A DNA stretch of 64,000 bases from Reyranella sp. CPCC 100927 (GTDB lineage: Bacteria; Pseudomonadota; Alphaproteobacteria; Reyranellales; Reyranellaceae), in contig NZ_VOHA01000015.1 of assembly GCF_007859315.1 (NCBI RefSeq), forward strand, positions 1 through 64,000, given 5' to 3'. Of this stretch, positions 19,026 to 27,938 are shown in pieces. The translations under genes were made by a program, and so were the position numbers. The notes beneath the pieces were generated by a model. It was not told the origin of the DNA, did no database searches, and saw nothing but the letters and a program-made list of their open reading frames with translations. Positions within the stretch are counted from its first letter, which is position 1; each line of letters starts with the position of its first letter.

Positions 19026-19955
19026 ATGCCGTCGTCGTCGAACATCGGTCGTCGCACGCTCATGCGTGGACTCGGTGCCGCTGGTGCCGGACTTGTCCTA
19101 CCAGTCGCGGCCGGGGCGCAGCCCGTGGCGATGATCACCCGTGCCGTGCCTTCCAGCGGCGAGGCGCTGCCCGTCGTCGGGCTGGGCAGCTGGATCACGT
19201 TCAATGTCGGCAACGACCGGGCGGCGCGCGACGGCTGCGCCGATGTCATGCGTGCTTTCTTCAGCGGCGGCGGGCGATTGATCGACTCCTCGCCCATGTA
19301 TGCGTCCTCGCAGGACGTCATCGGCTACGGTCTTGCCAAGCTGGGCAAGCCGGCGGCCTTGTTCGCCGCCGACAAGGTCTGGATCTCGCGTGGCGCCCGC
19401 GGTCGCGATCAAATCGAACAGTCGCGCCGGCACTGGGACGTCGCGCGTTTCGATCTCATGCAGGTACACAATCTGCTGGCCTGGGAGGAGCATCTGCCGA
19501 TGCTGTTCTCGATGAAGGCGGCCGGGCAGTTGCGCTATGTCGGGATCACGACATCGGAAGGCCGTCGCCACGACGAGATCGAGCAGATCATGCGCCGCCA
19601 TCCGATCGATTTCGTCCAGGTCACCTACAATGTCGTGGATCGCGAGATCGAGTCCCGCATCCTGCCGTTGGCGCGCGATCGTGGAATCGGCGTCATCGTC
19701 AACAGACCATTCCGCGAAGGCGCGCTGATCAAGAAGGTGATGCGCCATCCACTGCCGGCCTGGGCGCAGGAGATCGATTGCACCAGCTGGGCCCAGGTGA
19801 TCCTCAAGTTCATCGCGTCGCATCCGGCCGTGACGTGTGTCATACCGGCAACCACGAGTGTGGCGCACGTGCGCGAGAACATGCAGGCCGCCTACAGTCG
19901 TTTGCCGGACGAGGCGTTGCGCCGGCGCATGATCGCGCATATCGAGGCGCTTTGA
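19026..19955 (+). CDS. Aldo/keto reductase with Tat signal
   Basis: A 309-residue NADPH-type oxidoreductase fold with an N-terminal twin-arginine leader (GRRTLMRGLGAAGAG) that predicts folded export to the periplasm. The AKR tetrad can be placed: Asp87 and Tyr92 in IDSSPMYASS, Lys117 in ADKVW, His148 in QVHN. The family usually binds cofactor in the cytoplasm, so the Tat leader is notable. The start was placed at 19026 because GGAGA lies eight bases upstream. The DUF6064 gene overlaps its stop by one base (TGATG), so the two are translationally coupled. The substrate is unknown. Confidence 0.83.
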   Translation: MPSSSNIGRRTLMRGLGAAGAGLVLPVAAGAQPVAMITRAVPSSGEALPVVGLGSWITFNVGNDRAARDGCADVMRAFFSGGGRLIDSSPMYASSQDVIGYGLAKLGKPAALFAADKVWISRGARGRDQIEQSRRHWDVARFDLMQVHNLLAWEEHLPMLFSMKAAGQLRYVGITTSEGRRHDEIEQIMRRHPIDFVQVTYNVVDREIESRILPLARDRGIGVIVNRPFREGALIKKVMRHPLPAWAQEIDCTSWAQVILKFIASHPAVTCVIPATTSVAHVRENMQAAYSRLPDEALRRRMIAHIEAL

Positions 19956-20674
19956 TGCCGTCGCAGTGGTGGACCTATACCCTCTCGGACTTCCTGCTGT
20001 TCTCGCCGCGGACGTACTACCGGCTGTTCGAGTTGTATAACGCCGACATCTGGCCGGCCCAGATCATGGCGCTGCTGCTGGGGTTCGCGATTGCGGCGCT
20101 GATCGGCTGGGGCGGTGCGTGGCGCGGACGCGCTGTCACCGCGATTCTCGGCCTGTGCTGGATCTGGATCGCGTGGGCGTTTCATTACGAACGGTATGCG
20201 ACGATCAACTGGGCCGCGACCTATGTCGCGCTCGGCTTCGCGGCGGAGGGATTGCTGTTGATCGGCCTGGGCCTGGCCGCACGCCGTGCCTGGCTCCCAG
20301 TCGACGACACCATTCATCGCGTGGGGCTTGGCATCTTTCTGTTTGCCCTCGTCGTCCAACCCGTGATCGGTCCTCTGACGGGCAGGGCGTTGGGGCAGGT
20401 GGAACTCTTTGGTGTGGCGCCCGACCCCACCGCTGTCGCAACGCTTGGCGCCCTGTTGTGTACGGCCGACCGCGCCTTCTGGTGGCTTGCCGCGGGGCCG
20501 CTCGCGTGGTGCGCCATCACCGGCATGACCTTGTGGACGATGGAGGCAACGGATGCCTTGGTGACGCCACTGGCGGCACTCGTGGTTGTCAGCACTGCGA
20601 TTTGGAAGAGGTCAGGAACCAGAGCAAGAGGAGGAAGCGATGGCCAGCCAGCCGATACTGCCGATCAGGCTTGA
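19955..20674 (+). CDS. DUF6064 family membrane protein
   Basis: A 239-residue protein starting MPSQWWTYTLSDFLLFSPRTYYRLFELYN, which is the DUF6064 signature. Six or so membrane helices follow, for example around ALLLGFAIAALIGWG, ILGLCWIWIAWAFHY, FAAEGLLLIGLGLAA and GLGIFLFALVVQPVI. The last 20 residues are polar. It overlaps the aldo/keto reductase stop by one base and is probably co-expressed with it, suggesting a membrane partner for the exported reductase; that is inference. The stop lies 35 bases inside the amidohydrolase remnant that starts at 20640. Confidence 0.8.
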   Translation: MPSQWWTYTLSDFLLFSPRTYYRLFELYNADIWPAQIMALLLGFAIAALIGWGGAWRGRAVTAILGLCWIWIAWAFHYERYATINWAATYVALGFAAEGLLLIGLGLAARRAWLPVDDTIHRVGLGIFLFALVVQPVIGPLTGRALGQVELFGVAPDPTAVATLGALLCTADRAFWWLAAGPLAWCAITGMTLWTMEATDALVTPLAALVVVSTAIWKRSGTRARGGSDGQPADTADQA

Positions 20675-20760
20675 TTCCACCTCCAACGGTGAATTCGCCC
20701 CCGTTCCCGTCGGCCGAACCATCGCGCGGGCCAATCACGTGGCGGCCCAGCGCATCGCTG
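20640..20760 (+). pseudogene. Amidohydrolase N-terminal remnant
   Basis: An ATG preceded by AGGAGGAAGCG opens MASQPILPIRLDSTSNGEFAP, the usual beginning of a family of Tat-exported amidohydrolases that I recognise by the LDSTSNGEF motif. After about residue 38 (near 20755) the homology stops and the frame continues, antisense to the solute-binding protein gene, to a stop at 21264-21266. The expected body of the enzyme, some 500 residues, is missing. I call it a broken gene left by a deletion; the evidence is the clear start signal plus abrupt loss of similarity. The 208-residue chimeric frame is unlikely to be functional. Confidence 0.55.
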
Positions 20761-20900
20761 TAGCGGTCGAGCGTGAAGCCGTCCTTGCCATGGATCGACA
20801 GGCCGAGCGTGAACAGCAGCGGCAGGTCGAACACGACGAGCAACAGGACGAGCAGAGGCCAGACACGCTGTGTGTCGGCAGATGGCGGATGGATTTTCAT
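20740..20900 (-). pseudogene. Truncated ABC transporter permease (N-terminal remnant)
   Basis: An ATG at 20900, 57 bp after the binding-protein stop on the same strand, opens a frame with one membrane helix (VWPLLVLLLVVFDLPLLFTLGLSI), then GKDGFTLDRYSDALGR, the start of a spermidine/putrescine- or thiamine-type ABC permease. After about residue 52 (near 20747) the permease sequence ends and the frame runs antisense through the amidohydrolase remnant and the DUF6064 3' end to 20589. No further permease helix occurs. The ATPase and binding protein upstream have no other permease in the window. Confidence 0.6.
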
Positions 20901-20956
20901 GGAATGGTAGGCGGTGCTGCCGACAACACCGCGGTGTTCGTGGATGCGACGGGACG

Positions 20957-21985
20957 TTACAGGGTGAGCTTGAATGCTTCCCAGCGCTTGTTGATCACGT
21001 CGCCATTGGCGCGCCACCACTCCCCGTCCTGGCGGAATTGGCCAGCCTTGTTCTTGGCCGCCGTCGGGAAGCTGGCGAACTTCTCGGCCCCGACCAGCTT
21101 TTCGAGGTCGGGGCTGTTGCCGCCCAGCTTCAGGATCTGTGATGCGCGAACCTGGTTCTGTGGCACCGTGACTTCGTGCAGCAGCTTCATCGCCAGGGCC
21201 TTTTCGGCCGGCTTGGTGCCTTTGGGGACGACCAGGCACGAGATGTCGTACATGCCCTGCTGGTAGGTGAAATGCGCCTTGGGTTCGTCGACGACACGGG
21301 TCGACCACGAGATCGCATACTGGACCTCGTTGTCGGCCAGGAGCTGCGGCGGCTGCGCGCCGGCTTTCCACCAGATCGATATGGACTTCTTGACCGACTC
21401 GAGCTTGCGAAAGGCGCGATCGACATCGAGCGGAAAGACCTGATCCAGCGCCACACCGTCGGCGATCAGCACGAAGGGCAGCACGTAATGCGGATAGTCG
21501 GGCAGGGCCCGCTTGCCCGGGAAGCGGGCAGCGTCGAAGAAATCGCTCCACGTCGCCGGCGCCTTGGCATCGGTGCGCCACGCCATGACCGTGGAGAAAT
21601 ACTGGAAACCCATGGCGTAGTCGTCGCGCGCCTCGGGGAAGATCGGCAACGGGTTGATCTCTTGCCAGTCGAGCTTGTCGAGCAGTCCCAGCGCCTTGGC
21701 CTGCGCGACGTTGGGCGATCCGAGCTCGAACAGCGCCGCCGTCACATTGCCGCTCTCGACCATGGCACGCAGTTTGCCCAGTTGGTTGGGCGCCTCGCGC
21801 ACCACCTTGACGCCGGTCTTTTCGGTGAACGGCTTGACGTAGGCCGCCTCGATCGATTCGCCTGATTTGCCACCGGACTCGACCATGCGGAGCGTCCGCG
21901 GTTGCGCGGCGGCCGGTCGCGACAGCCCCAGCGACGAGGCGGCAACGACGGCAGGTAGCGCCAACGTAAGGTTCCTGCGTTTCAT
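20957..21985 (-). CDS. ABC transporter periplasmic solute-binding protein
   Basis: A 342-residue extracellular solute-binding protein of the PotD/iron-binding type. It has a signal peptide (MKRRNLTLALPAVVAASSLGLSRPAAA), then RTLRMVESGGKSGESI and a two-lobed periplasmic-binding fold. GAACAGGAGAGGAAC is upstream of the start. It forms an operon with the ATPase (29-bp gap) and aminotransferase upstream and the truncated permease downstream. The ligand is unknown; co-location with an aminotransferase suggests an amine or amino acid. Because the permease is broken, transport by this set is probably lost unless another permease serves it. Confidence 0.85.
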   Translation of the reverse strand: MKRRNLTLALPAVVAASSLGLSRPAAAQPRTLRMVESGGKSGESIEAAYVKPFTEKTGVKVVREAPNQLGKLRAMVESGNVTAALFELGSPNVAQAKALGLLDKLDWQEINPLPIFPEARDDYAMGFQYFSTVMAWRTDAKAPATWSDFFDAARFPGKRALPDYPHYVLPFVLIADGVALDQVFPLDVDRAFRKLESVKKSISIWWKAGAQPPQLLADNEVQYAISWSTRVVDEPKAHFTYQQGMYDISCLVVPKGTKPAEKALAMKLLHEVTVPQNQVRASQILKLGGNSPDLEKLVGAEKFASFPTAAKNKAGQFRQDGEWWRANGDVINKRWEAFKLTL

Positions 21986-22013
21986 GTTCCTCTCCTGTTC
22001 AGCGAGTCTTTCT

Positions 22014-23051
22014 TCATGACGGCTGAGCTGCCACGGCGCCCGGGTGTGGCGCTGTGGGCACAGCCGGTGTCAGCGGCCAGACGTCCTGGGGTTTCCAGGA
22101 CACCGTGGCGGCATCTCCCGCCCGCAAAGCGGCGGCGGGTTGGCTTGACGGCACGGCCGCGATCACCTCGCGGCCCTCATCGAGGGTCACGTGAAGGCGG
22201 ACCGTCTGGCCGAGATACACCGCTTCGCGCACGCGACCCTGTCGGCTCGGGTTGCCAGAGCGGTGCTGATCGGACGGGGCGACCTCGAGGCGCTCGGGAC
22301 GAACGATGCCTTCGCGTCCGCCATCGGTCGGAATGAAGTTGGGAATGCCGAGGAACTCGGCGACGAAGCGATTGGCGGGACGCAGATAGGCTTCCTGCGG
22401 TGGCGCGATCTGCTGCGCCGCGCCCTTGTCGATCACCAGGATCCGATCGGAGAGCGACAGCGCTTCCTCCTGGTCGTGGGTCACCAGGATCGTGGTGATG
22501 CGCAGCGAACGCTGCAGTTCCTTGAGCTCGACCTGCAACTCCTCGCGCAGCTTGCGGTCCAGCGCCCCCAGCGGCTCGTCCAACAGCAGGATCGCCGGCC
22601 GGAATACGATCGCGCGCGCCAGGGCAACACGCTGCTGCTGCCCGCCCGACAATTGCGACGGCTTGCGGCGCTCCAGTCCGGTCAGGCGGACGATCGACAA
22701 CGCTTCGGCGACACGTCGCTCCAGTTCGGCGCGCGGCGTGCGGCGCACCGACAACGGGAAGGCAATGTTGTCGAACACCGTCATGTGGGGAAACAGCGCG
22801 TAGTTCTGGAACACGAGGCCGACATCGCGGCCGGCGGCCGGCACGTGCGTGACATCGCGGTCGTCGAACAGGATCCGCCCACCGCTGGGCGTCGTCAGCC
22901 CGGCGATGAGTGTCAGCAGCGTGGTCTTGCCCGATCCGCTCGGCCCCAGGATGGTGAAGAACTCGCCATCGGCGACGACGAGGTCGATCCCCTCGATGAC
23001 GCGCAGGGCGCCATAGGTCTTGCCCAGATCCTCGAGCCGGATCGCACTCAT
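22014..23051 (-). CDS. ABC transporter ATP-binding protein (PotA-like)
   Basis: A 345-residue nucleotide-binding subunit. Walker A is GPSGSGKTT, the Q-loop FQNYALFPHMTV, the signature LSGGQQQRVALARAI, Walker B ILLLDEPLGALD, and the switch His is in LVTHDQEEALS. A C-terminal TOBE/MOP-type domain extends from about residue 245, as in PotA, FbpC and ThiQ relatives. All catalytic motifs are intact. It is followed by the binding protein after 28 bp and preceded by the aminotransferase (23-bp gap), so all are probably one transcript. Confidence 0.9.
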   Translation of the reverse strand: MSAIRLEDLGKTYGALRVIEGIDLVVADGEFFTILGPSGSGKTTLLTLIAGLTTPSGGRILFDDRDVTHVPAAGRDVGLVFQNYALFPHMTVFDNIAFPLSVRRTPRAELERRVAEALSIVRLTGLERRKPSQLSGGQQQRVALARAIVFRPAILLLDEPLGALDRKLREELQVELKELQRSLRITTILVTHDQEEALSLSDRILVIDKGAAQQIAPPQEAYLRPANRFVAEFLGIPNFIPTDGGREGIVRPERLEVAPSDQHRSGNPSRQGRVREAVYLGQTVRLHVTLDEGREVIAAVPSSQPAAALRAGDAATVSWKPQDVWPLTPAVPTAPHPGAVAAQPS

Positions 23052-23074
23052 CGCGCAGCCCCTTCAGTCGACGG

Positions 23075-24415
23075 TCAGGGGGCGGTGACGGCGATCACCG
23101 CGTCGCGCAATGCCGACAGGAAGCGCTCGACGTCGGCCTCGCGCATGGGCGTGGAGAGAGCACCCGAGCCCGTCGGCGTGATCAAAACGCCATGCTCCAG
23201 CAGATGGCGATGAAGCCGGCTGAGCGCCTCGCGCTCGACCGGTGTGGGGTAACAAGTCCGATAGTCATGGATGGGGCGCTGATGGGGATGCAGCCGGAAC
23301 AGCGACCCCAGACCCGTGATCTGCCAGGGCGCGTTCAGATCGCGGAAGACTGCCGTGGCACCAGCCCGCAAGCGGTCGCCCAACGCGTTGAGTTCCGCCA
23401 GGACCGCCGGCGTCAGCAACGTCATCGCCGCCAGGCCCGCCGTCATGGTGAGGGGATTGGCGTTGAAGGTGCCGCCGGCCGGCAGGAAGGGCTTGCCGTC
23501 ACGCCAGTCGAAAACGGCCATGACGTCCCGTCGGCCGGCGACGGCGCCCACGGGCAATCCGCCGCCGATCACCTTGGCCAAGGCGACAAGATCGGGGCTG
23601 ATACCGAACAGCGTGTGCGCGCCGCCGTGATGCAGGCGGAAGCTGATCACCTCGTCGAAGACGAGCAGAATGCCCAGACGCTGCGTCACCTCGCGAAGCG
23701 CCTTCAGATAGTCGGATGTCGCCGCGATCAACCCCACGCGTGAGGGCAGGGGATCGATCACCACCGCGGCCAGCGTGCTGCCGTGCCGCTCGATGCAGGC
23801 GATCGCGCGCTCGGGATCGTTGAACGGCAGGACGACCGTGTCGGCGATCACGCTGGGCGGCGTGCCCCGGACGTAGCCGACGGGCGACGGATCGCCGGCG
23901 CCCCAGGTCTGCGGTGTCGGATCGAGGCTGACTTCGACGTGATCATAGGCGCCGTGATAGGCGCCCTCGACCTTGGCGATCTTGGCCCGGCCCGTGTAGG
24001 CGCGCGCGGCCTTGATCGCCGTCATCACCGCCTCGGTGCCGCTGCCCACGAAGCGGATTTCTTGGAGGACCGGCGAACGGCGGCAGATCGCCTCGGCCAG
24101 CAGGACCTCATGTTCCGTCGGCAGGCCGAACGCCGTGCCGGACGCTGCGCACGCCGTAATCGCCCGCACGATGTCGGGATGGGCGTGGCCGTGGATCAGG
24201 GAGAAGAAATTGTTGACGAGGTCAAGGTGCTCCTTGCCGTCGGCGTCCCACACGTAAGCACCGGCGCCGCGTGATGCGTAGGGCGCGAATGGCTTCATCG
24301 CATAGGTGATTCGCGTGTTTCCGCCCGGAAACACCTTCAGCGCGCGGGCGTACAGGGCCGCCGACGCCGTGCCGGTGTTGGACGGATATGTCGACACCGC
24401 CGTTGCTTCAACCAT
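23075..24415 (-). CDS. Class III aminotransferase, glutamate-1-semialdehyde 2,1-aminomutase-like
   Basis: A 446-residue PLP enzyme. Seen: HGHAHPDIVRAI near the start of the fold, the PLP-phosphate region RFVGSGTEAVMTAIKAARAYTG, FDEVISFR with the cofactor Asp, and ALAKVIGGGLPVGAVAGR with the Schiff-base Lys. The overall layout is GSA-aminomutase-like, but the location with a transporter and GntR regulator points to catabolism of an imported amine, not haem synthesis. The start at 24415 has AGGAGG seven bases upstream. It leads an operon with the ATPase, binding protein and broken permease. Confidence 0.85.
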   Translation of the reverse strand: MVEATAVSTYPSNTGTASAALYARALKVFPGGNTRITYAMKPFAPYASRGAGAYVWDADGKEHLDLVNNFFSLIHGHAHPDIVRAITACAASGTAFGLPTEHEVLLAEAICRRSPVLQEIRFVGSGTEAVMTAIKAARAYTGRAKIAKVEGAYHGAYDHVEVSLDPTPQTWGAGDPSPVGYVRGTPPSVIADTVVLPFNDPERAIACIERHGSTLAAVVIDPLPSRVGLIAATSDYLKALREVTQRLGILLVFDEVISFRLHHGGAHTLFGISPDLVALAKVIGGGLPVGAVAGRRDVMAVFDWRDGKPFLPAGGTFNANPLTMTAGLAAMTLLTPAVLAELNALGDRLRAGATAVFRDLNAPWQITGLGSLFRLHPHQRPIHDYRTCYPTPVEREALSRLHRHLLEHGVLITPTGSGALSTPMREADVERFLSALRDAVIAVTAP

Positions 24416-24437
24416 TTCAGGCCTCCTGGCCATCGCG

Positions 24438-24470
24438 TACGTTATGTGACGTATGTTATCTGTTATAACA
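24438..24470. promoter_or_regulatory. Candidate operators in the divergent gntR / aminotransferase region
   Basis: The 139-bp gap between the divergent aminotransferase and GntR genes is AT-rich against its surroundings. It contains TACGT-N6-ACGTA at 24438-24453 and the perfect palindrome TGTTATAACA at 24461-24470. Their position is where a GntR regulator would control both itself and the operon. The binding assignment is inference; the palindromes are literal. Confidence 0.45.
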
Positions 24471-24554
24471 AATTTAATGAGACAACAAGGCGAGTCTCCC
24501 ACGCTGTAATGGGGTATGGGTTTTCAAGGACTTGGCTGGTGAGAAAGGTTCGTG

Positions 24555-25229
24555 ATGGAGCAACTGGCGGCCATCGAGCGCGGCGACACGCTGGGGCAGA
24601 AGGTCTACGCGCGCCTGCGCCGCGCCCTGATCGGCGGTGCGTTCCAACCCGGCGAACGGCTTACGATCCGCTCGTTGGCCCGCCTGATGGAGGTCAGCCC
24701 GACGCCAGCACGCGAGGCTCTCAACCGCCTGGTGGCCGAGGGCGCCCTGGAGTTCGAGCAGAACCGGACCTACCGGCTGCCGCGCCTGTACCCGGAGCGG
24801 GCGCGCGAACTCTACGAGATCCGCATTCCGCTCGAGGAGATGGCAACGCGCGCGGCGTTTCCGCATCTGGGGCGCGCACATATCGACATGCTGAAGGAGA
24901 ACGTCGCCGGTCGTGTCGCGGCACTTGACCGGGACGACTTCAGCACGTCGCTGCAGCTCAATCGCGATTTCATCTTTGCGATTCTCGAAGCGGCACAACT
25001 ACCCATCGCGCTGCGCATCCTGGAGAGCCTGTGGCTGCTCGCAGGCCCCATGCTGCACCTGTGCTACCCCGAATACGCCATCGACCGCATCGGTATCCAG
25101 CGCGCGCGCGAACAGATCGCCGCCATCGAGGCGGGCGATGTCGAGGCGCTCTGTCTTGCCTTGCGCGTGGAACGTGAAGAGGCAGCCACGCTCATCATCG
25201 CCAAGTTGGAGCGCGCCGACACGCGATAG
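24555..25229 (+). CDS. GntR family transcriptional regulator (FCD type)
   Basis: A 224-residue regulator with the GntR winged helix at residues 13-75 (GQKVYARLRRALIGGAFQPGERLTIRSLARLMEVSPTPAREALNRL in pieces) and an all-helical FCD ligand-binding domain from about 90, beginning YEIRIPLEEMATRAAF. FCD regulators usually sense small acids. It starts with ATG at 24555 (AAAGG six bases upstream; a GTG lies just before). It is divergent from the aminotransferase-transporter operon and is presumably its regulator. It converges with the UDG gene. Confidence 0.85.
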   Translation: MEQLAAIERGDTLGQKVYARLRRALIGGAFQPGERLTIRSLARLMEVSPTPAREALNRLVAEGALEFEQNRTYRLPRLYPERARELYEIRIPLEEMATRAAFPHLGRAHIDMLKENVAGRVAALDRDDFSTSLQLNRDFIFAILEAAQLPIALRILESLWLLAGPMLHLCYPEYAIDRIGIQRAREQIAAIEAGDVEALCLALRVEREEAATLIIAKLERADTR

Positions 25230-25244
25230 CGCTTTGGCTGGGTG

Positions 25245-26105
25245 CTAGGTCGCCAGGATCTGGTCGAGCCGGTCGCGGATGTTCAACAGGTCGATCCACG
25301 ATTGCCGCTTGCCGCCGGGCGAGCGCAGCAGATAGGCCGGGTGGAACATCGGCATGGCCGGAATGCGCGTGCCATCGGGCAAGGTGTATTCGAACCAGCG
25401 GCCACGCAGGCGCGTAATGCCGGTCTCGGTTTCCAGCAGGCTCTTGGCCGGCACGCCACCGGCCAGCACCAGCAGGCGGGGCCGCTTCAGTTCGATGTGG
25501 CGGCGCGCGAAGGCGACGCAGATTGCGACGTCGCTGAGGTTGGGCGTGCGGTTGCCCGGCGGCCGCCAGTTCAGGATGTTGGTGATGTAGACATCGCGTT
25601 CGCGTGTGAGCTCGATCGCCGCGAACATGCGGTCCATCAGCCGGCCGCTGACACCGACGAACGGCTTGCCCTGCCGGTCTTCGTCCTCGCCCGGCGCTTC
25701 GCCCACCACCATCACCGGCGCATCGACGGCACCGTCGGCAAACACCGTGTTTTTGGCCAGCCGCTTCAGCGAGCAACCTTCGAAAGCGCGGATGGCTGCT
25801 TCCAGTTCGGCCAGCGACGATGCGCTGGCGGCCGCGGCCCGAGCATCCTCGACCAGCTGCGGTGATTCCAGCGGCACGCGCGAGGGTGCCGTCATCGGCG
25901 GCTCGCGGACGGCGGTTCGCGGCGGTGGTGGCGTCGACGCCGGGGGGGGCGTTGTTGTCGCAGTTGTCGCAGCCGGTCGTGCCGTCAGCGCCGCCGTCAG
26001 CGCGTAGCGGTCGAGCGCGGTTTCCTCGATGGTCTCGTCAACCCCGGCGTCGGCGTACCAGCGCAACAGGGCAGCGACAGAGGTGGTGGGTGGCAACGAA
26101 TCCAT
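25245..26105 (-). CDS. Uracil-DNA glycosylase, family 4-like
   Basis: Removes uracil from DNA. The 286-residue protein has motif 1 VGEAPGEDEDRQGKPFVG (about 134-151), motif TNILNWRPPGNRTPN, and the late FHPAYLLRSPG, all typical of family 4 UDG. Before this fold lies a 70-residue extension with a Pro/Thr-rich linker (TPPPASTPPPPRT). Classical family 4 members hold a [4Fe-4S] cluster through four cysteines, but here only two are seen (FEGCSLK and AICVAF), so the cluster is probably absent, as in some alphaproteobacterial relatives. The start at 26105 has no strong ribosome site. Confidence 0.82.
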   Translation of the reverse strand: MDSLPPTTSVAALLRWYADAGVDETIEETALDRYALTAALTARPAATTATTTPPPASTPPPPRTAVREPPMTAPSRVPLESPQLVEDARAAAASASSLAELEAAIRAFEGCSLKRLAKNTVFADGAVDAPVMVVGEAPGEDEDRQGKPFVGVSGRLMDRMFAAIELTRERDVYITNILNWRPPGNRTPNLSDVAICVAFARRHIELKRPRLLVLAGGVPAKSLLETETGITRLRGRWFEYTLPDGTRIPAMPMFHPAYLLRSPGGKRQSWIDLLNIRDRLDQILAT

Positions 26106-26282
26106 CGGACGGGCGTTTCGCAATGCGGCGAGCAATGATCCGCGGCCGCAGGTAGCGCGGCGCAAACGGGTACGCTATTGCTAGCATAAGCATGGGCGAT
26201 GCGATGCGGTCCGTCTATCGTCCTTTTGCCAACAGGGGAGCGTCCGGCCGCGGACCCGGTGGCGCAGTGCAGAGAGGGGTCG

Positions 26283-27938
26283 ATGTCGCGCGAGTCGATG
26301 GAATATGACGTCGTGATCGTGGGTGGTGGGCCCGCAGGCCTGTCGGCGGCGATCCGGCTGAAGCAACTCGCTGCCGAACATGGGCACGAGGTCTCGGTCT
26401 GCGTGCTGGAGAAGGGCTCGGAGATCGGCGCCCATATCCTGTCGGGTGCCGTGATCGATCCGATCGGGTTGAACGAACTGATTCCCGACTGGAAGGAGAA
26501 GGACGCGCCGATTGCGACCCAGGTGACGGACGATCGCTTCCTGTGGTTGACGCAACCGTCGTCGATCCGGTTTCCCAACTTCACCATGCCGCGGTTGATG
26601 GACAATCACGGCAACTACATCGTCAGCCTGGGCAACGTCTGCCGATGGCTGGGCCAGCAAGCCGAGGCGCTGGGAGTCGAGATCTATCCCGGTTTCGCGG
26701 CCGCCGAGGTGCTCTACAACGAAGACGGCAGCGTCAAAGGCGTCGCCACCGGCGATATGGGCATCGCCAAGGACGGCCATCACAAGGACAGCTACACGCC
26801 GGGGATGGAACTGCACGCCAAGTACACCCTGATCGCCGAGGGCGTGCGGGGTTCGCTGGCCAAGATGCTGTTCGAGAAGTTCAAGCTGCGCGACGGCGTC
26901 GACCCGCAGAAGTTCGGCATCGGCCTGAAGGAGCTGTGGGAAGTTCCCAAGGACAAGCACCAGCCGGGTCTGGTCGTGCACACCCAGGGCTGGCCACTGA
27001 CCGAGTCGGGCACGCAGGGCGGCTCGTTCATGTACCACTACGACGAGAATCTCGTCTCGATCGGTTTCGTGGTGCATCTCAACTACGAAAATCCCTACGT
27101 CTCGCCGTTTGACGAATTCCAGCGGTTCAAGACGCACCCGGACGTGCGCCAGTACCTGGAGGGCGGCAAGCGCATCGCGTATGGCTCGCGCGCCATCAAC
27201 GAGGGCGGCATCCAATCGATCCCCAAGCTCACGTTCCCGGGCGGGGCGCTGATCGGCTGCTCGGCCGGTTTCGTCAACGTGCCGCGCATCAAGGGCAGCC
27301 ACAACGCGATGAAGAGCGGCATGCTGGCCGCCGAAGCGGCGTTCGAGGCCCTGAAGAACGGCAGCCAGGGCCGCGACGAATTGACCACCTATCCCGCAGC
27401 GCTGCGTCAGTCGTGGCTGTGGAAGGACCTCGACAAGGTGCGCAACGTCAAGCCGGCGTTGAAGTGGGGGACCCTGGTCGGCACGGTCTACGGCGGTTTT
27501 GACATGTGGATGCATGATCTGGGGATGCGCCTGCCGTGGACCCTGCACCACCACAAGGCCGACTTCGAGACGCTGAAGCCGGCCAGCGAGTGCAAGCCGA
27601 TCGCCTATCCCAGGCCTGACGGCGTGGTGAGCTTCGACAAGCTGTCGTCGGTCTTCCTGTCAGCCACCAATCATGAAGAGGACCAGCCGGTCCACCTGAA
27701 GCTCAAGGATCCGTCGATCCCCATCGGCGTGAACCTGCCCAAATGGGCCGAACCGGCCCAGCGCTATTGCCCGGCGGGAGTCTACGAGGTGGTCGACGGC
27801 GACAACGGCCAGAAGCGCTTCCAGATCAACGCCCAGAATTGCGTGCACTGCAAGACGTGCGACATCAAGGACCCGTCGCAGAACATCAACTGGACCGTTC
27901 CCGAGGGCGGTGGCGGACCGAACTACTCCAGCATGTAG
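26283..27938 (+). CDS. Electron transfer flavoprotein:ubiquinone oxidoreductase
   Basis: ETF-QO passes electrons from reduced electron transfer flavoprotein to ubiquinone, linking acyl-CoA and choline-type dehydrogenases to the respiratory chain at the inner membrane face. The 551-residue length is normal. It begins [20 protein letters not shown] for FAD binding, and the C-terminal ferredoxin-like part has the [4Fe-4S] cysteines RYCPAGVYE and [16 protein letters not shown]. The start at 26283 follows GAGGGG. It reads divergently from the UDG gene and is followed by the TPR protein. Confidence 0.95.
   Translation: MSRESMEYDVVIVGGGPAGLSAAIRLKQLAAEHGHEVSVCVLEKGSEIGAHILSGAVIDPIGLNELIPDWKEKDAPIATQVTDDRFLWLTQPSSIRFPNFTMPRLMDNHGNYIVSLGNVCRWLGQQAEALGVEIYPGFAAAEVLYNEDGSVKGVATGDMGIAKDGHHKDSYTPGMELHAKYTLIAEGVRGSLAKMLFEKFKLRDGVDPQKFGIGLKELWEVPKDKHQPGLVVHTQGWPLTESGTQGGSFMYHYDENLVSIGFVVHLNYENPYVSPFDEFQRFKTHPDVRQYLEGGKRIAYGSRAINEGGIQSIPKLTFPGGALIGCSAGFVNVPRIKGSHNAMKSGMLAAEAAFEALKNGSQGRDELTTYPAALRQSWLWKDLDKVRNVKPALKWGTLVGTVYGGFDMWMHDLGMRLPWTLHHHKADFETLKPASECKPIAYPRPDGVVSFDKLSSVFLSATNHEEDQPVHLKLKDPSIPIGVNLPKWAEPAQRYCPAGVYEVVDGDNGQKRFQINAQNCVHCKTCDIKDPSQNINWTVPEGGGGPNYSSM

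Noticed and set aside
20760-21266. Continuation of the amidohydrolase frame as a novel 208-residue gene
   Set aside because: It runs antisense through the permease stub and solute-binding protein; only the first 38 or so residues resemble a real protein.
26181-27554. 457-residue minus-strand ORF opposite ETF-QO
   Set aside because: Antisense shadow; ETF-QO on the plus strand has complete motifs.
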